From: Ehretia macrophylla
Lineage: Eukaryota; Streptophyta; Magnoliopsida; Boraginales; Ehretiaceae
Length of the DNA stretch: 64,000 nucleotides
Assembly (NCBI GenBank): GCA_037974665.1
Contig: CM075773.1
Coordinates: forward strand, 28,179,853-28,243,852
Direction: 5' to 3'
Within the stretch, counting starts at the first letter, position 1, and every line of letters starts with the position of its first letter. Made by a program: the position numbers and the translations under genes. Below the pieces are notes generated by a model. The model made no database searches and was not told the DNA's origin. It was given only the letters and a program-made list of their open reading frames with translations. Below, in pieces: positions 47,245 through 58,657 of the stretch.

Positions 47245-50200
47245 TGTGACGCCCGAGATTCTACCGTACACATTTTTAAATGTTGCATCCATTAATTGTG
47301 CATTAAATTATGTGCTTTACCTGTTGTCTTTCTTGGTCACTATTCATTCAATTTTTAAACTGCATTATATTAGTGAATTAGCATTTTTATTAAATCATAT
47401 TAATTGTTAAAGGAATGTGAAAATTGTGCAATTGAGCTAGGAGCGATAGGAGCACTCGTTTAGAAAATGATTTTCGTGGTTCAATGAATAGTGTTACGTA
47501 ACTAACTTAGTGTTTTAATTAGTTAGCTTATACTTTACACTTTAGGCTCGTTTTTAAGCTACCAACGCTCATTTTTAGTGGACCACTAAACACCTAACTT
47601 GACCCTACCTATCATATATACTCACCATAAAGCAATTAGCTCATAACTTAGCAAAAAAAAAAAAAGGAAGATGCAGATTTTACTGTAGCAAATCCGAGAA
47701 TAGCATAGGAGGAGAATGAGAGGATTTTGCTCATCAAATCTTCAAGCCAAGCCAAGCCAAGCAAGGAGCAAGTAGTTTAGGGTGTGTGCAAGCCTTCTAG
47801 GAGCTCCTACGCGCGTTAGGTTAGGGTTTTGCATATTATTTTTGCATTTGAAATATATGTCAACTTTCTTGAATTTATTGATTTGCTATATTATGATCAT
47901 GCAATGCTTAAATATGCTTATGTATGTTGTGTATAAGTAGTAGAGACCTAATTTATACTATTGTTTCATAGTTTAAACGGTTGAAATCGCTTGTTGATCG
48001 TAGGGCATGAATAGTGACGGGAAAATTAGGGATTTGCGAAATCAGACCTTGTAGCTTGAATTAATGGTTCTAATAGGTGCTTTAGATGTTAATGAAAGTA
48101 GTGTGAAGGCCTTGTAGGGTTTAATTGCCCGTAACCTAGTGAAAGAATGAAATAGCCGACTTTTAGAAAGGGGTTTTGGGGTTATCGCGAATCCGGGTTG
48201 AATTGGCCTCCACATTTAGTAATCCTAGGCTATTTAGGACCTAATTAAGCTTTGCTAGCCTCCATTTGAGTCCCGGATGAGGTACGTGTAGTACAAAGTC
48301 AAAAGAGTGAAAATGGGGCTTTTGTGCTAAACGCGGGTAATTGGGTAGTTTCTAGGGTCCTAGGGGTGCCATAAGGGATAATTAAAAGTATGGAATAGCC
48401 CGCTCGCTTATCTAGAACATTAACTTGTGTTTGGAAGAAAAATGACTTGTGTTACAAAGGGGTTTTGGGTCAAACATAAATCCGGGTGAATTTGGTTGAT
48501 ATACTTGGTGTTCTTAGGGTAAGTAGGGACTAAATGTGCTTTTCTAACTCTTAGTTGAGCTTTGATTAAGATACTTGTAGTACAAACGCACAAAGGGGTA
48601 ATCGGGGCTTTTGTGGCTAATTCGGGTTAATGAATGATTTCAAGGGTTCTAAGTGTGCCATAATGTGTAACTAGAAGATTAGAATAATTATTTGGTGAAT
48701 CTTGAGCCTTAGCCTTGGTTTGGAGTTAAATGACTTAGGAAAACAAAAGGGAAACTCGGGGTTTCAAGCTTAGCATTTGAATTAGCTTTGGTGCTTGTAT
48801 ATCTTGCCTTTACATGTTGTTATATGGCATTTGTGAGCATTTCGTGAAGTTTCGTGATCATCGGTCATTGATCCCTTTGTGTTGGTATAGTTATTTTCAT
48901 ATTTAATGCTTATATCTTGTTATAATGTTTATACTTCTTGTACTTTGTTAAGATCAAACTCTAATAAACATTGCATGCTAAGTGAGTAGGACTATAAGGA
49001 TAACTCATCTAGTTATATGATTATTGATTATTGTAATTAAAAGTAATTGGAATTTATAACTTATGATCTTAACTTAATGGTATTTGATGCTTCTAATATA
49101 TCTTATGTTCTCTAATGATATGATAAGGTGAACATTGTATCTTAATTGTGTGTGGGTTATGAACTTGTGTGAATAAGTGATTATAAATCTAGCTTCTAAT
49201 GTTGTAAGGTTGAGTTAAGTAAGAGTTGAGTTGGAATTGATATAGTTAATTGCTAAACTTATATGAACACCCTAGGGTTGCATACTTGAGCTAATTCGGG
49301 GAGTTGAAGTAAATTTGAGCTATTCTTTTAGCATGCTTGGCTTAATTCCAGGTGAGGGAGACTTCATCCTTATGTGCATAATAGTTTATTTACTTGTACT
49401 TAGATTATGTGCACTTATTGTCTATATATTGTGTGTGAGGGCAACTTACTTTGTTGTCCCTTAATCATGTGTTTGTTGATGTATTCTATTGTTATCATTT
49501 TGAGTGCATTGCATCGTGGTTGCGCAACCATTTGGGCATGGTAGTGTCGTGGAAACCGGGCGGCATCGGGCTAGCCGGTATACCTCGGCTACCATGGTTA
49601 CCCAGTCCCTCTCTCGCTTGGGATGCCGCCCAGGGAGAGTTGGGTCGTAGGATTTCGGGGTACATCCGGAGTACACCCATTTTGGAGTTATAAGGGGATG
49701 CCGGCTTATCGATAACAGTGTCATTATTACATCGTGATTTCAGTTCGTGGCGTCGCTGGTGTGCCTCTGCCCTTCGGGGTATTCGCTTAGCCGGGACGTT
49801 ATAGAAGTCAAAGTGTATCGTATCCTTTTTAATGTGTGGTAACTTGTTGTTTCAATTGTTCTTTGGTTGTAAAATGCTTTATTTGTACTAACCGCTGCAT
49901 TGCACATCCCCGATAGACCTTATCCCTCACTGGGCAATTGTGATTGCTCATACCTCGCTAAACATGTTTCAGGTGGTGCAGTTGGAGGAGTTGACCTGAT
50001 TGCTGTGTGCTATTACTTGAGGTTTGAGTGATTGCCTGTTAAACTGTGGAAGACCTTACTTGTTCTACTTTATGTTTTATTTGGGAGCCTAAGGGCTTAT
50101 GTATATATATTTGAGTAGTTGCAAGTTTGAAAGCTAAGTGGATGTAGTAAGTGTTATGGAATTGTGGCATGTAATAACTTTTGCTTCTGCTTCTAGCTAC

Positions 50201-50566
50201 GTTGCATGCTTGGGTGTGAATGAACGGGTGTATGGTTGGCTTTAATTTCTAAGAATGTTCAATGCTATCATGGAGTGACATGATAAGCGGTTTTGTAAAG
50301 AAGTTAAGTTATGAATGCATGCTTGTGTGTATCTAAACCGTTTGTATGTCTTAAGGCTCGGATGACCTTAAAGCTAAGATCTTTAGTTATAAATGAATGT
50401 CTTGTTATGTTGTGGCTTTATTGAGTGTTTACAGGTTTTCAGAAAGTCCACAATACAGGGGAAACTCTGTCCGTTTTCCCTAAAATTTTGTGACCGGGTT
50501 TGGCATTGGGTTGAGAATAGTATGGTTATTAGAGCCTCCGGTCTCGTGAGGGATCGGGGCGTTACA
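47245..50566 (+). mobile_element. B2 3' LTR (3322 bp)
   Basis: Same length as the 5' LTR. Differences I find are five within about 70 bp near 47721-47775 (matching 43357-43410 in the 5' LTR) and one each near 49913 and 49979. Cassette at 49437-49710, palindrome TGGTTGCGCAACCA at 49517-49530, TGGGCAAT hairpin at 49931-49950. An open frame from 50393 crosses into B1 and is accidental. Confidence 0.95.
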
Positions 50567-50571
50567 ATCCT
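50567..50571. other. Right target-site duplication of B2 (ATCCT)
   Basis: Matches 42875-42879 exactly. Confidence 0.93.
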
Positions 50572-50631
50572 CCTATGTGTTAATGCTTATATTATTGCTA
50601 TTAACTTGCCATTGTTAAGTGCATTGCATAG

Positions 50632-50832
50632 TGGTTGCGCAACCATAGTGTCAGGGGCGGATGTGTTGAATATCGGCTGGGCGGCAGAGGGCTTGCCGGT
50701 GGATATTCAAACTCCGTGCCCTAGTCCCTCATTCGCCTGGTCCGGAGATTGCCAGGGAATGTTGGGTCGTAGGATTATCGGGGTACATCCGGAGTACACC
50801 CACTGGAGTGTTTGGGGTTATGCCGGCTTATC
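50632..50832 (+). promoter_or_regulatory. Shared LTR structure cassette, right part in B1
   Basis: Palindrome TGGTTGCGCAACCA (50632-50645), GGGCGGCAGAGGGCTTGCC block with GGCA/TGCC arms kept, GTTGGGTCGTAGGATTATCG, GGGTAC-ATCCGGA-GTAC dyad from 50781, TGCCGGCTTATCG. It completes the cassette begun at 42855. Confidence 0.75.
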
Positions 50833-51020
50833 GTGATCGTGATCGTGGTTCGTGGATCGTGAATGAAGACTAGTGAAGATTGGTGTATAGGGGTTATGAG
50901 AAATGTATCCTTTCAAATATGTGGTTATTTAAGCTATCATTGTTTCTTGATTTGCTCAATTGTTATTGTTGTTAACTGTATTACTTGTCGCATTGCACGC
51001 CCCGGGACCTTATCCCTCAC

Positions 51021-51064
51021 TGGGCAACAGTGGTTGCTCATACCTCGCTAACATGTTTCAGGTG
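51021..51064 (+). promoter_or_regulatory. TGGGCAAC/GTTGCTCA hairpin and CAGGTG, B1
   Basis: Arms 51021-51028 and 51033-51040 with loop AGTG. Relative to B2 and C1 the loop-closing pair is C:G instead of T:A, so both arms changed together. CATGTTTCAGGTGG follows. Confidence 0.75.
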
Positions 51065-51787
51065 GCGCAGTTGGAGGAGTTGCATTAGTTGATGTGTCTA
51101 GTTGCTTGAGGTGGACTATGTTTTTGTTGATGAGAGTAGGATTTGTTTTCTTTACTTTATGTTCTATTTTGTAACCTAAGTGATATGTGTATATTATATA
51201 GTTTGCAAATTGAGGGATAGATGTTGTAGTGGTAGATTTAGAACCATGGCATGTAATAACTTATATTTCTGCTATTAGCTTCTTCGCATGCTTGGGAGTG
51301 AATGACTGGTTGTTTTCAATTTCTAAGAATACTTAAAAGCTATCATGGAGTGGCATGATAAGCGGTTTTGTAAAGAAGTTAAGTTATGAATGCATGCTTG
51401 TCTGTATCTAAACTGTTTGTATGTCTTAAGGCTCGGATGGCCTTAAAGCTAAGATCTTTAGTTATAAATGAATGTCTTGTTATGTTGTGGCTTTATTGAG
51501 TGTTTACAGGTTTTCAGAATGTCCACGGTACAGGGGAGACTATGTCCGTGTGTCGGGTCCAGACTTAACCATTAGGAAAAATTTGGTGACCGGGCTTGGT
51601 ATTGGGTTGAGAATAGCATGGTCATTAGAGCCTCCGGTCTCGTGAGGGATCGGGGCGTTACATCTTTCCTCTCCGAGATCCTCTAGGAACCAAGCGAGAG
51701 TACTTATACACATAGTGAAAAGGATACGGTGAGCTTTTGCTCTCAGTTGTTACGGCCGACTTCAAATCATCCCCTTATCACGCCAAG

Positions 51788-52022
51788 TGGGTGTACTCCG
51801 GATATACCCCCAAATCCTACGACCCAACTCTCCGAGGAAGTCTAGCCACCAAGCAAGAGAGAGAATTGGACAATGGTAGTCACGGTTGCACCGGCAAGCC
51901 CGATGCCGCCCGGTGTGCGTGAATACTACCACGCCATAATGAAAGGTTGCAACCTTATATGCAATGCACATTTATGACATTTAATATATCACATTAGGAG
52001 GACAACAAAGTAGGTTGCCTCC
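51788..52022 (-). promoter_or_regulatory. Shared LTR structure cassette, A3
   Basis: Minus strand: GGAGGCAAC / GTTGtCCTCC hairpin (52022-51997) with loop CTACTTT, palindrome AAGGTTGCAACCTT (51943-51956), GGCATCGGGCTTGCC block, GTTGGGTCGTAGGATTT, and the GTATATCCGGAGTAC dyad at about 51789-51810. Confidence 0.75.
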
Positions 52023-54377
52023 GGATAGTCATAAGATTGCACATTGACAAGTAAACAAGCGAGGCACGATAAGACAAGTAATTTCACTTGAAAGGCATAT
52101 GGAGTTATATGAACATTAAACGGGCAGCCCTGTACGTACGTAAATCAAGTCATATAACTCAATTCAAAGTCCACGTAATCAAATAATAAGACTATTCAAC
52201 ATGCAACAACATCTACGTGGGTTCGGATGCAAGAAAGGCCTATTTGTCAACATGCAATGAACAAAATCACATTTAGGGTTATAAGGGCAACTACGGGCAG
52301 CCTACTAAACTTATAATTACACACAATATCCAAAGGATCAACACTTAGCAAGTTTACCTAGTCACTAGGGTTTCCATTCCGTGCTTACCCGTGCGATTAA
52401 GCCCCAAGTCAACTCAAAATCAATCTCAAGCCATGCATCAATTAATTCAAACATCCCCAAGTATTCAAAACAGTCCACACAACATCCCAATGCCACAATC
52501 CCAAGCATTTAATACCACAAGAGAAGTTACAACAAATTTTCTAAGCATATAACTAAGTGAAACCCTCACTTCAATAGGCTGTTTTCTCACAATCATTAAG
52601 ACAATCAAACAATCTCCAATTCCAGTGAATAAGATGTCAAATTAAATCTTAAGAAGTGAAATAAAATCAGAAACAAACCTTGCATCATTTGGAGTTCGGG
52701 TCCAATCGTTATAGCCAAAACAGTGGGATTGCACAAAACTGTCCAGATTTGCACACATTTCAATACTTGTCGTTTTCGAGGTCCTTAGGGTCAGATTTAT
52801 CCTTAGTCCATTTCTGACAAAAATGTCCAGAACAGAAAAACCTAGTAGAAACCAAATTTCATGCATTTTGGACATCATTTACTAAGTCAAAACTGGTTCG
52901 TTCTACAAGGTCAGTGCATCTGCCAAAACCTGCTTCATTTTTTCCAGACATCCAGATTTGGACACATTTTAATGATTAGCCATTTTGAGGACCTTAGAGT
53001 CAAAATTAGCTTTGTCCTATTTCTGTGAAAAATGTTCAAAACTGGTAAAACTAGTTATCTACCAATTTTCATGCATTTTCAACATTGTTTGCCTAGCCAA
53101 ACTCACCTCGAAACAACAAGACAAAGAGCTGTCACAAAACCCAATTTCATCTATCATCACCTTCAAGCCAAAATCTTGACATGCATGGTTGTAAAAGCTT
53201 ATGAACACACATATAACTCAAGTACAGAAGCAAGGACATACATTTAAGAGCATGCATGTGTATTTTTGAAAGATTTTCAAGAAGTTTTAGCCCTCACCTT
53301 AGCAAATCAACAAGAAGATGCACAAAACTTTGATGAAGCACAAATTTGGTCTTCTTCCTTGCTTAGCCGAGAAACCACCCGATTTCTCTCTATTTTTCCT
53401 AGCTTAGTGACCAAGTTCTTAGTAGGTGCATGTGGTTAGAACAAGAAGTAAAGAAATGGAAGCTAGCAAATTCACCAAGGCCGAAATGGTTGTTCAAAAA
53501 GCTTGCATGTGTGATTCTTGCAACTTAGCTAGCTTGGTCGAGTTCTCTACCTTCTCGCTTGCCTTGATGCACCATGGAATGATGAAGATGAGCTATGATA
53601 AGATGAAACTCAGCCAAGGCCAAGAGAGAGAGAGAAGAATGAGGGAGAGAGAGAAATGTGAGGAGAATGAGAGAAAATGACAAAGAATGAAGGCCTTGCA
53701 ATTGATGAAGCATATTCAGCCTTGGGCATACAAAAAAATCAGGTTTGTGTCTTCAAGAAACTTGATTTTTGAATCACCTAGCATGGGCAAGGAGCCTTGT
53801 TGAGATTTGGAAGCTTTTGAGAGGTCTTTGAACTAATTTTTTATGCATTTGTGTCATAACTTGTCATAGCATTGTCTAGAATTAATTTTGAATTGAGCAA
53901 GCAAGCATAAAAGCCCATGTGGTGGTCAGCCAAGGCATCTAAAAATCTGATTTTTTGTCATCTTTTGAGCATTATTTAATTGTGTGTTGAAAGTGCAAAA
54001 AGAATAAGGAATAAAGAATAAGGAATGTCTAGCTTTTTGTGAGATTTTGTCTTCTAGTGGGTTGAATTAGTAATTTAATATTAGTTAGTGGAATTTGTAG
54101 GATTAATTAATGATCTAGTGCTTCGTGTAAGATGCTTTCTTGATTAGCGTGAGGGCACGCTTTCCTAGGTCTAGGGCACGTACTACGAGGTAGGGCACGA
54201 ACTACGAGACGAACGCACGTTTTCCAAGTAAATGCACGCAACCCTAAATGAATGCACGTAATTCAATGCAAGGCACATGAAATGAAACACAATTCTTAAA
54301 CCTAGGTCAAGGCATGCAAATATAGATTAGGGCACACGAAACGAGGTATCGTATACAAATTGAGGTCGGGCCTCACA

Positions 54378-55043
54378 GACCAGGTATCTGGAATGTCACA
54401 ATCTTCGTCCTAAAATCTAGTTGGGCATGATGCTTTGCCAACCAGTCCATCCCTAAGATGACTTCATAGTCTCGAAAGGGTAACACTATAAGATTGGCTG
54501 AGAATTCCCTATCCTTAATTTGGATTTTACATGCTTTACAAGCTGAGCTAGTAACAAGTTTAGAACCCATCGGAGTACCAACCTCTCCTTCGTAAGGCAA
54601 ACATACAACTCATAATTTCACACGTTGCACACATTAGGGAGTAATAAACGAATGAGTAGCACCTAGATCAATTAGCACCCTAATAGATTGTTTCAGTATC
54701 AAGAATGTACCTTCAACAATAACAGTCTCCTCAAGAAGCTCCTCGCACTCAATAGCATAAGCTCGAGCCTGGACTCTAGGAACTGGAGTCTTGCCTCTAT
54801 CAGCTGGTTTAATCTGATTTTTTCCCCCTTGCCATTTAAGGCAATCCTTGATCTGATGCTGATCACAGCCACACCGCACATATCATCCTGACTTCTTCCA
54901 ACACTAGGCCTCGGTGTGACCTTTTTTGTGACAGTAAGAATAGTTGATAGATTGAGTAGCAGGTGAACTATCTGTGGATCCACGGGTGGAAGAGGCTGAT
55001 GGTGCTTTAGTCGGGCCACGATTATTGACTGGTATGTTCTGGC
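54378..55043 (-). pseudogene. A2 gag zinc knuckles and protease
   Basis: Minus-strand reading from 55043 gives the gag C-terminal linker, two CCHC-type knuckles, then protease with VLIDLGATHSFITP and [19 protein letters not shown]. Both knuckles have lost the first Cys (TGT to TAT), and a TAG lies just before the last Cys of the first. The protease active site reads DLG where A1 has DPG and the usual form is D-S/T-G. The 5' side is cut by A1 at 55044. The 3' side continues in 40592 once A3 is removed. Confidence 0.88.
55039..55043. other. Predicted left target-site duplication of A1 (CTGGC)
   Basis: The five A2 gag bases before the A1 LTR are CTGGC. The right copy should follow the A1 3' LTR beyond 64000. 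Confidence 0.5.
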
Positions 55044-57405
55044 TGTGAGGCCCGACCTCAATTTACGTGTGATACCTCATTTCATGTGCCCTAACCTAGA
55101 TTTGCGTGCCTTGACCTAGGTTTAAGAATTGTGTTTCATTTTGTGTGCCTTGCATTGAATTACGTGCATTCGTTTGGGGTTGCGTGCATTTACTTGGAAA
55201 ACGTGCATTCATCTCGTAGTCCGTGTCTTACCTCGTAGTGCATGCCCTAAACCTAGAAAAGTGTGCCCTCACGCTAATCAAGAAAGAATCTTACACGAAG
55301 CACTAAACCATTAATTAATCCTACAAATTCTACTAACTAATATTAATTTGCTAATTCAACCCACTAGAAGACAAAATCTCACAAAAAGCTAGACATTCTT
55401 TATTCTTTATTCTTTATTCTTTGCATATCCCAAACACACAATTAAAATATTGCTTAACCAAGACTAAAAAAAATCAGATTCTTACAATGCATTGGCCGAC
55501 CACCTTGTGTGCATTTGTGCTTGCTTGTATAATTCAAAATTGAACCTAGACAATTCTATGGCATATTATGACACAAAGTCTTAAAAAAATGACTCAAAAC
55601 TCTACCCAAAGCTCTATATTCTCAACACACTCTCAATTTCCCACGCTAAGGATTCAAATTATGCTCCTTGAAGACACAAAAATCTGAATTTGCAAGGCCC
55701 TAGGCCGACATATGCATCAATTTCTTCAAAGCCTTTCATTTTTCCTTCATTCATTCTTTCTTTCTCACATTCTCTCACTCTCTCTCATTTCTTCTCTCTC
55801 TCTCTCCGCCTTGGTTGAGTTTCTACATTCCATAGCTTAACTTCTTCACTCAATGGTTCATCAAGACATGCAAGAAGCTTAGGAGCTCGACCAAACAAAA
55901 CTAGGAGCAAAGAACCATACATGCAAGCCTTTAGCACGTCCATTTCGGTTTAGGTGAGTTTGTTAGCTTCCATTTCTTTTTTTCTTGTTCTAACTACATG
56001 CACCTACTAAGAACATGGTAACTTAGCTAGGAAATTAGAGAAATCCCAAGTTGTCTCTCGACTAAGCAAAGAAAAGGCTCGACACTGTGCTTCATCAAGA
56101 GTTTGTGCATCTCTTTGTTGTCTTGCTAAGGTGAGGTCTAAAACTTCTTGAAAAGCTTTCAAAATTTAGATGCATGCCCTTAAATGTCTATCTTTCCTTG
56201 TGTACTTGTGATATATGTGTGTTCATGAGCTTTTGTAAACATGCATGGCAAGATATTTGGCTAGAATGTGATGATAGATGAAACCGGGTATGTGACAGCC
56301 TTCTTCCTTGTTGGTGCGAGGTGATTTTGACCAGGTAAAGGATGTTGAAAATGCGTCAACATTGGTAGGTAACTAGTTTTGCCAGTTCTGAGAATTTTTC
56401 ACAGAAATAGGCCAAAGCTAATTTTGACTCTAAGGTCCTCAAAATGGCAAATTATCAAAATGTGTCCAAATCTGGAAAGTCTGAAAAAATGAAGCAGGTT
56501 TTGGCAGATTCACTGACCTTGTAGAACGAGCGTGTTTTGACTTAGTAAATGATATCCAAAATGCATGAAATTTGGTGTGCAGCTAGATGTTTTAGTTCTG
56601 GACATTTTTGTCAGAAATGGACCAAGGCTAAATCTGACCCTAAGTCCCTCAAAAACGACAAGTATTGAAATATGTGCAAATCTGGACAGTTTTGTGTAGT
56701 CTCACTGTTTTGGCTATAACTCTTGAACCCGAACTCCAAATGATGCGAGGTTTGTTTCTAAATTTAGTTCACTCCTTAAGCTTTAATTTGAAATCTTGTT
56801 CACTGGAATTGGAGATTGTTTGCTTGTCTTAATGATTGTGAGAAAATAGTCCATTGCAGTGAGGGTTTCACCTATTGATATGCTTAGAAAAATTAATGTA
56901 GCTTCCCTTGTTGTATTAAATGCTTGGGATTGTGGCATTTGGATGTTGTGTGGACTGTTTTGAATGCTTGAGGGTGTTTGAATTAATCAATGCATGGCTT
57001 GAGCTTAATTACGAGATGACTTGGGGCTTAATCGCACGGGCAAACACGAATTGAAACCCTAGTAACTAGGTAAACTCGCTGAGTGTTGATATTATGGATA
57101 TTGTGTTTGATTATGTGTTTAGTAGGCTGCCCGTAGTTGCCCTTGTAGCCCTAAATATGATTTTGATTATTACATGTTGATAAGTAGGCTTTTCTTGCAC
57201 CCGGTCCCACGTAGATGTCGTTGCATGATGAATAATATTTTTATTTGATTACGTGAGCTTCGAAATGAGTTATATGACTTGATTTACATGTGTTACATGG
57301 CTGCCCGTTTAATGTTCATATAACTCCATGTGTTTTTCAAGTCAATTTACTTGTCATATCGTGCCTCGCTTCTTTACTTGTCAATGTGCAATCTTATGAC
57401 TGCTC

Positions 57406-57643
57406 GGAGGCAACCTACTTTGTTGACCTCCAAATGTGATATATTAAATGTCATAAATGTGCATTGCATATAAGGTTGCAACCTTTCATTCTGGCGTGGT
57501 AGCGTTCACACACACCGGGCGGCATCAGGCTTGCCGATGCAACCGTGACTACCATTTTCCAATTCCCTTTCTCGCTTGGGGGCTCGGCTTCCTCGGAGAG
57601 TTGGGTCGTAGGATTTCGGGATACATCCGGAGTACACCCATTT
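57406..57643 (+). promoter_or_regulatory. Shared LTR structure cassette, A1
   Basis: GGAGGCAAC (57406-57414), loop CTACTTT, GTTGaCCTCC (57422-57431) form a nine-pair stem with one bulge. Palindrome AAGGTTGCAACCTT (57472-57485), GGCATCAGGCTTGCC block, GTTGGGTCGTAGGATTTCGG and the ATAC-ATCCGGA-GTAC dyad near 57620 follow in the same order as in the other families. Confidence 0.8.
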
Positions 57644-57913
57644 GGCGTGATAAGGGGATGATTTGAAGCCGGCTGTAACAACTGATACTGGAAATGAACT
57701 GAGAGCAAAAGCTCACCGTATCCTTTTCACTATGTGTATAAGTACTCTCGCTTGGTTCCTAGAGGACCTCGGGGAGGAAAGACATGTAATTGTGTTCCTT
57801 TACTTTTACATTACATTATGTACTTACTTGAGATATATTCATGCTTGCAAAAAAGGGTTTTCATAAGTTGAACCGGAAAATGAGTTTCAAAACTTATTTC
57901 TCGTTACCCTCGC

Positions 57914-57953
57914 TGAGTTCATAAGGACTCACCCTCTTTTATCATCTCAGGTG
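57914..57953 (+). promoter_or_regulatory. TGAGT/ACTCA hairpin and CAGGTG, A1
   Basis: TGAGT (57914-57918) and ACTCA (57927-57931) with an eight-base loop. CAGGTG is at 57948-57953. TTTCAG/CTCAG before GT could also be read as a splice acceptor, but nothing else supports that. Confidence 0.6.
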
Positions 57954-58657
57954 AAGAAGACCAGGAGCAGGTACCCGAGGACGATGTGCCTAATGATGAT
58001 TCCTTGGAATGATTTCTTGCCCTACGTGCCTTGCTTGACTATGGCCATTTTGTGAACAATATGTTGCTTGAAGACTATTTCATTTCTTATGATGCTTGTT
58101 GTTGTAATGTAAAAGACCCCCATTGTAATTTGGGGTCTAATTTTGGCTTGTACTGATAATAACTAGTTAGACACTACTATGGTCGTTTTTGCTATCGTTA
58201 TTGGCTAATATCTATCATAGGATTATGAAGTATCAGGTAAGGACTAAGTAAAATGAACCTATCCAATCTTAAGCAGATACTCATTGTTAAGCTAAGATTA
58301 ACAGGTACTTTTGTAACAAGGACAAACAAACAAACGAGACATAGTATCATGCTAGGTTATTAATCAAACGAGACTTCGAGATAACTAGTAAGCGCTTTAA
58401 TTGATGGTAAATAGTAATCTTAGTTGGAAATGAAATTGAGATTGGAAATTTTGAGGCGTTTAGAGAATTAGGTCAAATTAAAGAGCCCAATTACAGCCGT
58501 TATGTTGCCGATTTTCTAAAAAATTGTGGAGTTTAAGCTAAAATGTTATGTGCTAAACTTTCATGAACGATTAAGTACGAGATATGACTTGAATGTTTAG
58601 ATCACACCTAGTCTAACCTTTATAGGTCGGGTTGGGGCGTGACACTTTAAAGAAGAA

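Larger units (their letters stand above)
42880..50566 (+). mobile_element. Element B2: young non-coding LTR retrotransposon
   Basis: Two LTRs of exactly 3322 bp enclose 1043 bp. Perfect ATCCT duplications lie at 42875-42879 and 50567-50571. The LTRs differ at only a handful of sites by eye. Primer site and polypurine tract are intact, but there is no gag or pol, so movement must have been driven by proteins from another element. It is the innermost and apparently latest insertion. Confidence 0.95.
41453..51662 (+). mobile_element. B1: solo LTR of family B, split by B2
   Basis: The left part 41453-42879 and right part 50572-51662 add to about 2518 bp. It starts TGTGACGCCCGAGATTC and ends GGGGCGTTACA, as B2 does, but is shorter and diverged from B2, so it is a sister subfamily. 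Perfect TCTTT duplications and lack of any interior make it a solo LTR. The left part has an (AAGCC)n run of about five units near 41956-41980. No coding sequence is seen. Confidence 0.9.
40593..54377 (-). mobile_element. A3: solo LTR of family A, split by B1/B2
   Basis: Two parts, 40593-41452 and 51668-54377, add to 3570 bp, the same length as the A2 LTR, and match it in order. The minus strand begins TGTGAGGCCCGACC at 54377 and ends GGGACGAGACA at 40593. Perfect GACCA duplications flank it and it has no internal region, so it is a solo LTR left by recombination between the two LTRs of a former element. Confidence 0.93.
26596..55043 (-). mobile_element. Element A2: Tekay-type Ty3/gypsy chromovirus, interrupted
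   Basis: Minus-strand element that hosts all other insertions. Visible parts are the 3' LTR (26596-30168), polypurine tract, chromodomain-integrase-RNase H-RT (30182-32877), RT N-terminal part (40216-40592) and gag knuckle-protease (54378-55043). The pieces join in reading order when C1, A3 and A1 are removed. The rest of gag, the leader, the primer site and the 5' LTR must lie beyond A1, outside the window. All coding parts carry stops or lost key residues, so it cannot make its own proteins. Confidence 0.92.
55044..58644 (+). mobile_element. A1 5' LTR (3601 bp)
   Basis: Starts TGTGAGGCCCGACC, ends TTGGGGCGTGACA. Holds the CpG-rich short-unit zone (55050-55275), an (ATTCTTT)n run of four units near 55395-55422 (three in the 3' LTR), a CT-rich microsatellite near 55760-55806, the diverged ~210-bp duplication (about 56383-56700), the cassette (57406-57643) and the TGAGT/ACTCA hairpin with CAGGTG (57914-57953). 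No coding gene is seen. Confidence 0.93.

Noticed and set aside
50393..50836. 147-codon open frame over the B2/B1 join
   Set aside because: It runs across an insertion boundary and so cannot be an old gene; no domain is seen.
53525..53713. Open frames in the A3 LTR near 53426-53713
   Set aside because: Caused by the AG/CT-rich simple sequence; not kept in A1 or A2 LTRs.
57940..57953. Splice acceptor in LTR (TTATCATCTCAG/GT)
   Set aside because: No matching donor or coding exon is evident; kept only as the conserved CAGGTG mark.
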